A stretch of 64,000 nt of DNA, from NCBI RefSeq assembly GCF_000203815.1, contig NW_004457729.1, positions 2,232,674 to 2,296,673 of the forward strand. Reading direction: 5' to 3'. This DNA comes from Cavenderia fasciculata. Taxonomy: Eukaryota; Evosea; Eumycetozoa; Acytosteliales; Cavenderiaceae. A program made the translations under genes and the position numbers. The notes under the pieces were generated by a model, which was not told the DNA's origin, did not search any database, and saw only the letters and a list, made by a program, of their open reading frames with translations. Positions 24,226 to 36,311 of this stretch are shown one piece after another (positions within the stretch are counted from its first letter, which is position 1; each line of letters opens with the position of its first letter).

Positions 24226-25278
24226 TGGTTTGGTGTTGTTGAATCAGATTGCCAAAAATATATTCAAAATCAAAACCACCAGCATTTCCAAGAAACAAGC
24301 AGTCGATTGACAGAGTGTCCATTCGATCATGCCCTCTCGCCAACTAGCCATATTTGCATTCACTGAAGAAATGTCTGCCGCCATCACTATTGGACTCCAA
24401 TGGAATGGGCCGCTGACAAGATATCATTGAAAAGACAATCTTTTGAATGGTAGGAGGGGGCCGCCCACAATACAACGCAATGATTGCTTGCGCAAAGACA
24501 ATGCTTGCCAATCTATTATGGAAAAATAATGGAGGAGAGCACGCTCACAACAAGCACAATCAATATTATTAATTTAATATTTGATTATCGGGGTGGTTGA
24601 TAGTGACAGCAATTGTAACAGCGAACCATTGATCCCACACCTCTTTGTTCACGTCAACAACACAATGAACGCAAACATGGTTGGAATGAGAGCATTCTTG
24701 ATGGGGTGATTTCCCCCCACTTGCATGGTGTGAGTATTGGAAAACCCTGCTGTCATCATCGAACGAAACTGTTGTTTGTTGTTTTCAGCAGCAGATAGAG
24801 GTCAGTGAGGAGGAGGTGTGGATCAATATACGCCAATCGACACCCTCTCGACAGGCAGATAGCAAGAGCTGTGAATACCAATATGAGCCATTCACAACCA
24901 CCACCACATAATCTTTTTATGGGCTCTCTTGAAGCAGATCTAATCGATTGTCAAACACTATCAATCACATCCTTCTCTCTCTCTCTATTGATTTCATCAC
25001 AGTTGAAAGAACATGAGAGCTCAAAAATAAAAGTAACAATTGTTAAGTTTTTTTTTATTGGAAACATGGTTTGTTGTTTGTTGGAATGACCGTCGTCTTT
25101 AGTAAGAGCCAGCCCGTGAGCGAATGCTGGCCAATCACTTTTGAAACTCAAGCATATATTTGGAAATGAATTCCCACCACCTAGGTGTTACTACTACAAC
25201 CACCAACACCACCCATCCATCCATTACATACTTTGCTGTTGCCATTCCATCCATCCATTGCACAACGCTCGTAGTGAA

Positions 25279-25305
25279 AGAGAGAGAGAGAGAGAGAGAG
25301 AGAGA
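25279..25305. repeat. (AG)n microsatellite
   Basis: About 13 AG units; simple sequence in intergenic DNA. Confidence 0.8.
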
Positions 25306-26729
25306 TACTGGCTGGAGGGATATGGTTGTTGTCACTTTTGGGGTTGTTTCGATTCTTAATATTGATTGGTAATATTTAAAGAGGAGGTAAATGGTTGATG
25401 ATTAAAATGATTGAATTTGTAGTTGGAGACTGTTGTGATCAAGTGTTGGTTGGAAATCCAGAACAAGAGGAGTGGGTTGGTTGAGTGTTTGTTGGTTGGC
25501 CAATTTCTGTCTAACAACTCTATTGCCATCCCCTTTGCAACGAATGGGGGTCACTTGTATTTGCGATGCATTTCGATCTTGACATTGAAAATGATGCTGT
25601 ATTGTGCATTTGCCAGGCTTATCTTGACAATTTAAATACCAACCCATTTTGAAAAAAGGTAGGATAGGATTTTAAATATAATTGCCACAACCAACACCAC
25701 CGCCACCACCACCACCACATCCAACAATGTTCCATGTTTAAAGTTTTATGATTACAATACCAAAAGAATTAATAATTAATTTAAAAGACGGAGGGCGGTT
25801 GGAGGTAGTTTTTGAGTAGTTGTCAATCAATTGTTATCTATACTTTAAATTCCCTCCAATTCCACATATCACCAATTTTTAAAGACAAAAAAGAATTAGA
25901 TTATTATTTGTTAGTTAGTTTTAATCCAAGTGATTTCAATCAGTCCTAGAATTGGTTGAAACTCAAACCATGTTTCCTACTTGATTTTTTGGTTTAAAAA
26001 AAAGGTAAAAAATAATAACAATATCTAATTAATATTTTTGAATAACACAATATAGATACAATATCAAATGAATGAAATAATTATTATCATTATTATCATT
26101 ATTATTAGTAATTTTGGTGTATTTGTAAATTACAACACATTTCCATTGTATTTTTTTTTTTCCTTTGTTTTCCCCATTGCATATTTTATTTTTTTTTACT
26201 CTCTACTCATTCAATCCAATCTTATTCACAACTATCTATCGATATTTTAAAAATTACATACAAATTTGTAAAATCATAGGGAATAATTTAAAATCAAATC
26301 ATTTCATTTATTTTATTTTTGTTTTTTTTTTTTGTCTTTTTAACGAACGACCGAATGGCGGATGGTTGTTGGTTGCTTTGTGATCGTCTCGTCCTCCTAT
26401 CAACAACCAACAAACATTGCATTGTTTTAATAGAATAGAATAGAATAAGAAAAAGGGTAGTAGAAGTACAAGTACCCCCATCCATAATCATTATCACATC
26501 ATCATCTCTCTCTACTCGAGTAGCCCCAGCTAAAGTTGTATAGATTTTGATCGATAAGATTTAAAGCTCAACAACAACAACAACAACAACAACAAAAACA
26601 AAAGTCAACAGTCACTACTACTACTACTGCTGCTCTCTCAAACACAAAGAACGCACGCACGCACGTACATTAATAACTCAAGCAATCTCTTCCAGATCTT
26701 CCCTTTTAATTGATTATACATTTTAAACC

Positions 26730-27525
26730 ATGGTAAAGCCCACCAAACAACCAAACAAAGGTAACAATTAAACCTCCTCATCCTTTTAACACAACACAAC
26801 ACAAACACTATCATCATCATCATCATCATCAGATTGATTGATTGACTGATTTGGTTTGATGAATGAATGAAAGAGGCTACAACCCCATCAATTTGTGGTT
26901 GTGGTGGTGTTTAAGTTCGCACCCATCATCATCATCATTGTTGTCAACAAGACAACGATTCATTCATAATCTGATACACCCACACACATACACACATTTA
27001 ATGAATGAAACTTACTAACCCAACCATACCTTTATCACAAACAACTCTCCCCTTGTCGATCCTTATTCTTCTCATCACACCGTCGTTAACTTAATTAATT
27101 AATTATGCCAAATAGATACCGTACCCGATATCATTGCCCCATCGATCGATGATGTAGCTCAACCAGATGCAGATGAAAAGTTAAAGAACAAGGAACGTCA
27201 TAACTTTGCTGCTGAACAAGGTGTAAAGTAAGTATCATGGTCTCTTTCTTTTTTGTAGAACGGTTTAACGGTTTAAACTATATCTCCCTATATCTATCTT
27301 GGTCAATCTGTACTATCTATCCACTATTGTATGTATGTATACTTACTTGTTTTTGTCAAAAAAAGGAAAACCGTCAAGCAAAAGAAACCATTGACCCCAA
27401 AATCCAAAAAGAAACAAGCAAAGATTGTAGAAAAGGCTATTGCCATGAAAGACAAAACCGACACCAGAGTTGAAAAGGGAACTAAAAAGGATTTGTTTAA
27501 AAAGAGATGGAATTCATTGTATTAA
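26730..27525 (+). CDS. Small Lys-rich nuclear/nucleolar-like protein
   Basis: Three exons: 26730-26760, 27116-27227 and 27366-27525, 100 residues. MVKPTKQPNK is followed by an acidic segment (IIAPSIDDVAQPDADEK), then a strongly basic C-terminal half (KTVKQKKPLTPKSKKKQAK, GTKKDLFKKRWNSLY). It resembles small ribosome-biogenesis factors such as ALB1 or SLX9-type proteins in composition only; I do not recognise the family with certainty. Intron 1 is 355 nt, unusually long for this window, and contains a candidate stem structure (26859-26967). Intron phases agree (1, 2) and the total is an exact multiple of three, which supports the model including the 31-nt first exon. Confidence 0.65.
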
Positions 27526-28536
27526 AATGACCGATGGATGGATGGTAGATAGATAGATAAAAGATGGGAATTATTATTATTCATATTTTGGTATCATCTT
27601 TTTTGGATTTTGTGGAACTAATTTTTTGCGAAAGAAAAAGATATTGGGTAACCTGAAATTTTTGGTTTATGGATTTAACGTTTTGGCAATTGATCATCCC
27701 AAACATTTGTATATGTATGGAACAAAAAGAAAAAGAAAAAATGAAAAAAAAAAGAAAAAAAGAAAAAAAAAAGGTAACAAACAAAAACTACTGGTAAATA
27801 GGGATGGGATGGAATATAGATATATATGAAGATTCATTCGATCATTTCATTTGATTTATCATTGTATTAATTGTAAATGTTTTCTGTCAATACAAAAAAA
27901 AAAATAATATAATAATAATAATATTATTCTTCTTCTTTCTTGTATATTATAGAGAGTTGATGTTATATATATATAATATAGGTTATAGAGTTGTTAATTG
28001 GCTTTTTTCAAAAAGAGTAAATTCTTGGTTGGCAATCGATAGAGATTGACTGTTCGCTTTCATTATTATTATTATTATTCTTCCTTCTTCTTCTTGTTAG
28101 TTGGTATATTATTAACGGTTAGTATTAATTAATTAATTATTATTATTATTACAGAGTGTAGCCGTAGGTGATGTGTTGTAGTGTTGTTAACTAAAGAAAA
28201 AAAAAAAAAAAAAAAAGAAAATGTAGGGATTAGTACAACCGAGCTTGTAAAAATACCGCATATCTATATAATTACCAGATAATCCACCAAATTAAGATTT
28301 GGATCTTGCCAACGCGCGTGTGGGGGGTAGAATTATTGGGCATCTTGGAGATTTATCTGGGGACATCAATTCGCATCCAACTACACAATCACCATTATTG
28401 TTGAAAAAAAAATTGTTGTTGTTTGTAGCCATAGTTGACTATTATTAGTTTGTTGTCATTGTCTAGTTGTCGTATATTGTTGTTGTAGTTGTAGTCGTGT
28501 TGTGTGTATGTGTGTTGCCTGACATCAAAGTTAAAT
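27526..28536. other. Intergenic region
   Basis: 3' flank of the Lys-rich gene and of the convergent CDK-inhibitor-like gene. Contains poly-A/AAAAG tracts near 27750, an A18 run near 28200 and (ATT)n. A short GC-richer stretch with GCGCGTGTGGGGGG (28314-28327) stands out. No RNA gene recognised. Confidence 0.5.
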
Positions 28537-28793
28537 CTAACATAGCGGTACAAATCCCAAACTGCCTCCACCACCTCCCAAATCTTTGTCGTCGTCATAA
28601 AATAATCTTCTTCCAATCTTTGGAAGCTTTTCTCTTGTGCTTGGATTTTGTCTCTTCTTGACTGGTCTTGGAGGACATTTCAAAACCCGTTCCTGGAATG
28701 GAGGGGTTCGTGGTGGGCTATTACATAAATCTTGCTGACTACTCTTTTCAATAGTATCATTCCCACCCCACTCTATATCATTATTATTATCAC

Positions 28794-28830
<37 letters not shown>

Positions 28831-29232
28831 GGTTACCTCTGGCAGGTAAAAAGGCAAACCATTATTATTATTATTATTATTTTGATTATTATTAAAATTA
28901 TAATTTAAAAAATAATTATTATATCGATCATATGTTGTATTATTATTATTATTAATATTTTCAATTTCCAAAGATGGACCATCAAATAATAGTGGTGTTG
29001 GTGGAGGTGTTGGGATGGTATTGGAAATAGTCGATAGTAGTGGTGGTGTAGGCCACGAGGTCGAGTCCAAGTCTGGATCCACCAGAGCTTCACCATAAAA
29101 TCCATATCCCCGATTTATAGACATTGTTTGTAACCTTTTATTTATTTCATTGTATTCCTCCATTCGTGAGGAATTATTATTATTATTTATCGTCGTATTT
29201 TTATTGTGGTTGATATTGTTTACAAATTCCAT
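28537..29232 (-). CDS. Low-complexity protein with CDK-inhibitor-like C-terminus
   Basis: Intronless, 231 residues. The N-terminal 160 residues are Asn-rich with several Pro-directed sites (SWPTPPLL, TIPTPPPTPLLF). The C-terminus is compact: NSPPRTPPFQERVLKCPPRP (Cys186), then basic VKKRQ, then KIGRRLFYDDDKDL. CPPxPxK followed by a short basic linker and an R/K-L-F motif with acidic residues is the layout of plant SIAMESE-related CDK inhibitors. RRLF at 208-211 is the cyclin-binding RxL motif of p21. Together this suggests a cyclin-dependent kinase inhibitor or another cyclin-docking CDK substrate. This is inference from short motifs, since no folded domain is present. The Gly-rich final residues are not conserved-looking. 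The gene sits between two gene-poor stretches, which may hold complex regulation. Confidence 0.55.
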
Positions 29233-29588
29233 CTTTAAAAAAAAAAAACTATATTATAGTTTTCTAAAATCTTGGAAAAAAAAAAAGAAAGGATAAAAAA
29301 GATTATAGGTGCAAATATATTATAGGCAATTTTAAAAATGCAAATACTACTGTTGGTTGCAACAAAATGTAACTTATTGGTGTTGTTGTTGGTGTTGTTG
29401 GGGGGTTTGTGGTCGTGCTATTGTTATATGGGTGTGTTTGGTGTTATGTGTGGTGGCGATGATGATGATGATGATTGATAAATAATAATACAACCTTGAT
29501 CAAAGGTCGTCAGTCAATCAGATAGATAGTAGTGAGTGATGTGTGTGTGAAAAAAGAGAGGAACGGAATATTGTCAATGCCACCCTCA

Positions 29589-29611
29589 AAATCTAGCTGG
29601 GACCTAGATTT
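29589..29611. repeat. Hairpin AAATCTAG / CTAGATTT
   Basis: Eight-bp perfect inverted repeat with a 7-nt loop, followed about 20 nt later by a T8 run. It could be a small transcript end or chance. Confidence 0.35.
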
Positions 29612-31642
29612 GAATCTATTACTCCTCTTTTTTTTAATATTATTATTATTATTATTGTCAATTTAAATATAATATTTGATAAATTTATCTGTCTGTCTGT
29701 CTGCCTGACTGTCTGACTGTATTATTGTAGTTGATATTGTTATTTTATATTTTTATCTGCAAGATGTGTTTGTGTTTGTTTAGTGATTGTGTACACTTCT
29801 AAACTTTAGTATTGTTGGTAAGGTCGACAGACGATTGCTTATGTATACATCTACACATATATATATATAAATGTAGTTATTGCTTTTCTCTCTTTTTTGA
29901 TAAATGACTGATTGTTCGCCTGACAGCCAGCTGGACAGATAGACTGGTTGGTTGTTGGTTGTTGTTGTTGGATGGATTGCAAAAATAATATTTTAAAGTT
30001 GTGGAATACCAATGAACATTGTTACATGCACGCATGCACCCACCCCCTGCTGCTTCTGCTGCTGCTACCTACCTACCTACCGTTATCCAAGTATACTAAC
30101 CAATACAATGCAATGTTTTCTCTCTCTCTTACAGATGTCCTTGCTTCTTGCTGCAATTGAAGCCAACCACTTCCTCTTCCTCTTCCTCCTCCTTCCAATG
30201 TTTGAGTTCCGTCTACAGAGATAGACCCCCTTTTGCGTTGATTCAACTCCTCCTCCTCCTCTTTAAACAACAACATCATCATCATTATCATTATCATCAT
30301 CATCATCATACAATCAGCGATGTGGTGGTGCTCTGATCCAAATCTAATTAGATCTAAATTGGTGATAGTGTTGTGGTGTTGCCAAATCATCTATCGAACC
30401 TTGGGTAGGAGTGTTAACGTTGGGTAGATGGATTCCAGCCAGCTTTTTTAGCTAGTTCTTACTAAATGGTTGGGTGGTGGATCGGTGCGTTGGTCGTCGA
30501 TGACAATACTCATAGACGATGCAAGGTTGAAATGACAGTTATCATAGGTTAAAGGTGCTACTTGTTTGTAATGTTACTACACATCGATGATCATCATAAT
30601 TTACAGCACTTCTTGGTATCAACAACAATGGTATTGCGTCGCAACATCCAATGCCGATACTACTATCAATACAACAACAACAACAACAGCAACAACAACA
30701 ACAACAACAACACACAAGTTAAACTCAATTTCATAGTAGTAGTAGGAGTAGTAGCCATCATGAAGAAGAAGAAGAAGAGGAGGTACCAAGGGAGTACACA
30801 TTGCGGAATTGAGTATCTGCCACTATACATGTAGAGGGTAGATGGTAGAGGGTAGGTCTGACTGACAGAATCAACACCAACAAACATCAACACTACCACC
30901 ATCAACCAAAAAAAAAAAAACAGTTCCTATCCTCCTCTCTCTCTCCATCCTCTTCATGCTCCATTCATTCATTCAGTTCCTTCCCTTCCCACATCCACCA
31001 CATACTTTACTATATATTTCATTTAAATGGATTGATGGATGATGCAGCCAAAGTAAAGCTATCTCAACCACCCCCTAACCCTCACTCTGTCCGTCGTACC
31101 CTTATTATTATCACAGCCAGACAACCAACATCCTTCTAAGCCAGCCAACAACACAACCAACAACACCCAACAAACATTGAGAAGGTATTATTAATAATCT
31201 CTTACCTCGGGTAACCTTTAAAGGGTTGGAGTAGGTAGGTCCCTTCCTATCTTTCTCTTCTTCTTCCTCCTTGTTCTTATTCTCCTTCTTCTCCTCCTCT
31301 TGCTTCTCTTTTTCTTTTTTATTGTCATTACCGCCAACAATTGTTTAATAAGACATGTACCAAACAACCGTAACATCAACACCAATTGCGCCATCGATAT
31401 ACCCACGATTTATTAATAATATTAGTTTGTTGGTTTATTCAATATCACTTTCTAAAATTAAGTGTGGGTGGAAAGTGTAAATTACTCAATCAATTTCATC
31501 AGTTTTACAACATACATATATTGACAACATCAAAACATCAAAACAACAACAACAACAGCATCATGATCACCATCATCTTGATTAAGTAACAAAAAACCAT
31601 ATACTCACAAAAATCAATAAAGTGCCTTCCATTGTGATGTTC

Positions 31643-31659
31643 ATGAACCATGGGTTCAT
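31643..31659. repeat. Palindrome ATGAACC-ATG-GGTTCAT
   Basis: Seven-bp perfect arms around ATG, adjoining a (CCAT)n run. Possible binding dyad. Confidence 0.35.
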
Positions 31660-31900
31660 CCATCCATCCATCCTTCCATCCATCCAAAATCCCTTCCTTT
31701 CCATTTGTTGTAATGATCAATATTGATGGGGTACACGACCGTACAGCAGAATAAACAAAACATCCATTGGTTTGTTTGGACTATCACTTGATCATAATCT
31801 CTTGGTAACAAGGTGGTAACAGGTTTGTAGAATGGGTTGATGATCGTGGTTAGTAGTGATAGATAGAGAGAGAGAGAAAGAGAGTGAGAGTGAGAGTGTG

Positions 31901-31910
31901 TTGGGTGTGG
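31901..31910 (+). promoter_or_regulatory. G-box-like TTGGGTGTGG
   Basis: Close to the G-box consensus for GBF, but far from any gene start and in GT-rich sequence. Confidence 0.2.
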
Positions 31911-32378
31911 TTTGTGTGTTAAAAGAGAAACTGTTTTACAAACATCCTTAAAACCGTTTCAATCTTGGACAGTTATGGTGATGATCATCCATCCTTGATT
32001 ATCAAACTCTTTGCTTGATTCCCCAATCTTTCAAAGTAAATTCCAATGACTAGTCACACTTGTTCCAAACTATATATGGTTTGATTCAAGATCGATGGAT
32101 TGGTTACCATTTTTCATTGCTGCTACACTCATCTTGTCTACAGTATCTTTTTACATATTTGGTCATTATTTAAAAATAGGAACCCAATCAACCTCATTTA
32201 TTGTCAACTTTGCTTCACTGTTTCCCAGGCGACGACACAAATAGTTGAATTCCATTTCGATTGATTAGTTTTGGAAATGGAGGGAAGGGGCTGATGATGT
32301 TCAAATAAAACCCTTTCAATTTACGTTTATCCATCAATCGGATGATAGGTTAAATTTATTATTTATTTATTTAATTAT

Positions 32379-34096
32379 TCAAAGAGATAATTTATCTTTA
32401 ATGTATGATATTTGGTTAATATCATCTTCACTTTCAATTAAAGATTCCACATCAATTAATAAACCATGTACCATATTTGAACAAGTTCTTTTCTTTTCAT
32501 TGTTGTTGTTGATTATCACAAAACTATCGACAACCCGACGCAGACATAATAATAGTTGACTTGGTTCATCCAATAGAGAGGTTTGTGAAATATTTGTCAA
32601 TATAATCGAATTTACATAGTCTAGAATATGGTTCCCAAGTGTATATTTTGAATCTGAATCAAAAAGTTTGTGAAATCTAACCATTACCAGTAATAAACTG
32701 ATAGAGCCATCAAAAATAATTTGATTTTCTTGTTTACCGGTATTTTCTTTCCTAAATTTGATTTGTTCTATAGATTTTAAAATCCTTTGTATTATCCTAA
32801 AATAAATAGAAAATATATTAGAAACTAATTCAACTTATTCTTTTTGTTTTGTTTGAAACTTACAAATTAAAAAAGTATGAAGGTAATTGCTCAACATAAA
32901 TTAAAATCTCTTCAATTGTGTGAATTAAATTATTTGTTTGAGTTGCAGAGTATGGATCCCAAATTGATTTGATAAAATATTCTACTTTTGTTACAATAAT
33001 TTTTGATACAAGTTTTGGTATCAAATTGTGATCTTGATCATCATGGTCTAATTCTATATTCTAAATAAAAATAAAAAATGAATTAGTATAAATATTTAGA
33101 GTTTGATTTGTTTTTTTTTTTTTTGTTTAAATTTCTTTACTTTTAAAATACCATAATTTGATAATTGAGAAAACCAAGGATATTTATCAAAATTAGAATC
33201 TTGTAAAGGATTCCATTGAAGTAATTGTAATTTGATAAATGGTGCAAAAATGGCTGGAATAATATAGGCAAGGTTGATTTTTTTGTATGAAGAATAATTC
33301 TTTTGTTTCCAATTTTGAAACTTGTCTCGTACAAGTTCAAGTTGGCTATATTCATCGTCTACATCCTCTAGTACTTTTTGTGATAATTCTTGAATGTGCC
33401 TCTTTTCTTTTTGATAAAATGCCTCCTCTTCTTCTACCTCTTGTTCGGATGTCATTGGTTTTCCTTTTGATCCAAAATAATGAGATTCCAAATCCATCAT
33501 TCTAGATTCCAATTCTTCAATCTGAGGTATCTTTTCATCCAAACATCCTTCCATATTTTTGACATAATCCTCAAACTCGTAATAATAGTTTACTTCATCG
33601 TCAATAACATTCAAATCAGACTCTAACCTCATCACCAAATATTGACTGTCTTCAAGTGCCGCTTGACTTCTTGAAAGATCGGATTTATGTGAGAATTGTA
33701 CTTCATCCATTCCCTCTAACGCGCTTTCAATATCTCGTAACAATCTCTGTGCATAACCCGAAGCATTGTCTGTTGTACTGCCACCACCACGTTGAGGATA
33801 ATCTTCTTTTGTTTGATGAAGTAAATCCTTTTGATGACTCTTTGATTTGGAATCTAGAGATGCTTTACTTGAAATTCCACCTCCTTTTTGTATTTGTTCA
33901 ATGTGCCATCTTCTAACCTCACTATCTTCTTCATCACTATCTACATTGATAGTATCATCAACTCCACCTCTTGTCTTTGATGATGCACTAGTATCTCCAA
34001 ATTTCCTAACATTTGATTTTTCTTGATCATATTCATTTGCAGAGTCATCATCTTCATTATCACTTTCCATATCTATATCTATAATTGGTTTGTTAC

Positions 34097-34132
<36 letters not shown>

Positions 34133-34931
34133 TGTTCTTTTTTCTTGAATCCAATGGAATAAAACCATTATTATTATTATTATTATTATCTCTATCTTTA
34201 TGTTCTCTTCTTAATCTTTCTCTTTTTTCTTTTGCCGCTTTGATTTGTTCAATTGTTGGTAAATCAGTGTCTCCATCTTTTCCATCCTCCTCTTCATCTC
34301 TTGTATCCATTCCAACCATGGTTGTCATCGATTCATCTTGTTCTTCTTTGTTTGGTGGGACAGTTGATCTAGAGGTTGTTGCAATTTTCAATTTGTTTAG
34401 ATTCTCTACAGTGTATTCTCCAATGGATTGATTGTAAAATGATGAAGTTGCAGCAGTCGATTGGATATTGAGGTCATTTCTTTTCATACTACTCATCTTG
34501 ATTGACTTTAACGATTGATTACGTATTGAAAAAGTTGAGGAATCATCATTTTGATCTTCATCAAAGCTAAGTATTGATGTTGTTGATGGAGATGATGTTG
34601 TTGATTTCTTTGTTGTTGTTGTTGACTTGAATGTATTAACAGGCTTTTTCTTAATATCAACCTTTGATTTAAATTGAATAAAAGATGATTCGTCGTTATC
34701 TGGCTCATCTGCAGAATCAGCAGCAACCTTTACTATATTTTCCTTTACTTGTTCTGTTGATCCATCTTTAGTTTCTAAAGTATCTTTCACTGTTGTGTCG
34801 GTTGTTGTTTTTGTTGTTTTTGTTGTTGTTGTTGTTGTTGTTGTTTCTTGATCGTTTGTTTCATCGTCATCATCGTCTGTATTATATCTCTTTCTAATAG
34901 TTTTTTGTTTCCTATTAAAGTTTGAAAACAT
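32379..34931 (-). CDS. PAXBP1/GCFC1-like splicing-associated protein
   Basis: Three exons: 34931-33141, 33060-32864 and 32796-32379, 801 residues. GC-rich-sequence DNA-binding-factor-like family (PAXBP1, formerly GCFC1), nuclear proteins linked to transcription and spliceosome disassembly. Visible blocks: N-terminal basic start (RKQKTIRKRYNTDDDDD), DLPTIEQIKAAKEKRERLRR, GFIPLDSRKK, SDEEDSEVRRWHIEQIQKGG, a coiled-coil region (LEESQ/LRMESD-type heptads, ~400-500), and the GCFC domain with IPAIFAPFIKLQLLQWNPL, FDKYPWFSQLSNYG and the two C-terminal exons of helices. The first ~330 residues are disordered with Thr and Asn runs. Human PAXBP1 is somewhat longer (about 917). Exon phases 0 and 2 agree and the total is in frame. 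Confidence 0.87.
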
Positions 34932-35206
34932 CCTTCCTTCCTTTCCTTTCCCTTATATCTTTATATCTTTATATTCTGATCAACTATACATCGAATAGTT
35001 ATATATATATTGAATGATATTCTTAATAATTAAAAACAATGAAATTCAAGAGGACTGATAAATTTTTGTCAATCAATGCATTTCATGTTGTGTAGAATAA
35101 AGAATTAATTAATTATTATTATTATTTGATAATTTATTTTTGTTGTTGAATTTAAAACATGTTATGGTTAAGGATGTCTTTGCTTTGGAGGTTTAAACAT
35201 GATCTT
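34932..35206. other. Intergenic spacer
   Basis: Promoter side of PAXBP1 and 3' flank of the thioredoxin-like gene; TATATATAT near 35002; nothing else. Confidence 0.5.
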
Positions 35207-35667
35207 TTAAAATTGCTCGATATAAGTAAGAGCAGCATTTTCAAGTTGGACAAATGAAGCTCTTGGAATTACTTCCAAGACATTGGCTCCATTCAACATG
35301 ACATATCCTGGAATATATGGTTTCATGCTTTCTCCCTAAAATGATTGATTGATTGATTAAATTAATTAATTGGTATTATTGTAAATAAATATATTTGATT
35401 TAAACATACATTTACATCATCAACATTGGCAACGATCCAGGTAACCTTATCAGAGTATTGTTCCGACATTTCAGCAAACTTGTCGTTGATTTCCTTGCAG
35501 CCACTGCATTCTTGTTCTGGATTGGTAAACAAGATGTACAATAGTCCACCGGTTTGTTCATTCTCTAGAACTTTGTTTTTAATAAACAAGTCTGAACTTG
35601 CTCTAAAGCTGGCTGAATGGACACCAACAATAAATGCTAGTAATACTATAGCTATTAATACTTTCAT
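35207..35667 (-). CDS. Small secreted/ER thioredoxin-fold protein
   Basis: Two exons, 35667-35410 and 35335-35207, 128 residues. A clear signal peptide (MKVLIAIVLLAFIVGVHSAS) is followed by a single thioredoxin-like domain: GGLLYILFTNPEQECSGCKE with a CSGC redox pair, VTWIVANVDDVN, then after the intron IPGYVMLNGANVLEVIPRAS. The surroundings of the CxxC (I-L-F-T-N-P…C..C..I) resemble the lumenal domain of OST3/6. No membrane helix or KDEL ends the protein. Head-to-head with the OST3/6 gene. Likely works in the secretory pathway on disulfides or peptide binding. Confidence 0.75.
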
Positions 35668-36311
35668 TTGGATTATCTCTAATTATTTATTTTATACTAT
35701 ATGTTGATTAATATTCTTTCTTTCCTTCTTGTCTCTATATATTATTTTAATAAATAATGTGTTGTTGCAGTCGACTGTATGGTAATTAAATAAATAAATA
35801 AATAATGATTGATGATGGTGATTGATTGATTGTTTGTTGGATGATCATATTTGCTAACATTCATTCATTGTTAACATTCATCAACATCATCATCATCACT
35901 ACCAACCATAACCATGATCACTCTATCATATGTATGTATCTGTCACCGGATCAATCACATGATACGACGACTATATTATTCCTCCCCATTGCTCATTGTT
36001 GTTGTTATACCGTCAAACAATCAAACAATCACTCTACTACTAGAAATCATGTTGCATATGAATGATAAATGTGTGTTGTATTATTTGTATGTATGGGGTG
36101 GGGTAGGTAGATAATAATTATCTTTCACAATGAATAGGGTGCACCCATCAAAGTGAAGGATTAATAATAAAAAAGGATTCATAAAAAATATTTTTGATGA
36201 TGCTGTTCACAATCCACCACCCCACCCTCCTACTATGATCATTGATCGAATTGGGAGAGAGAGAGAGAGAGTAAGAGTAAGAAAGAAGTCACACAGAAAC
36301 AGACAGAGAGA
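35668..36311. other. Divergent promoter region
   Basis: 644 bp shared by the two thioredoxin-fold genes. Contains TATATATTAT near 35736, GATT and CAT microsatellites, and a GA run (36251-36270) just before the OST3/6 start. No gene. Confidence 0.5.

Larger units (their letters stand above)
23422..26729. other. 3.3-kb gene-poor region
   Basis: No gene model found on either strand. After AT-rich sequence (23422-23540), most of 23550-25650 is less AT-biased, with only short open frames that have no recognisable motifs. It contains a small palindrome at 24209-24225, an (AG)n microsatellite at 25279-25305, and CCACCA/TGGTTGG low-complexity patches. The stretch 25640-26725 returns to AT-rich sequence. 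It may be 5' regulatory DNA or an untranslated transcript. Confidence 0.5.
29233..32378. other. 3.1-kb gene-poor region upstream of the CDK-inhibitor-like gene
   Basis: No convincing exon on either strand. It holds many simple repeats (GAT, GAGA, CCAT, CAA), a hairpin at 29589-29611 followed by T8, a palindrome at 31643-31659, and a G-box-like TTGGGTGTGG at 31901-31910. Open frames are short and compositional. It probably includes the promoter of the gene starting at 29232 and the 3' flank of PAXBP1. Confidence 0.5.

Noticed and set aside
28395-28616. 73-codon minus-strand open frame overlapping the CDK-inhibitor-like C-terminus
   Set aside because: Alternative frame of the same gene plus (GTT)n sequence; not conserved-looking.
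30466-30552. Short ORF containing ALVVDDN, like a response-regulator start
   Set aside because: Only 28 codons, no continuation of a receiver domain on either side; chance match.
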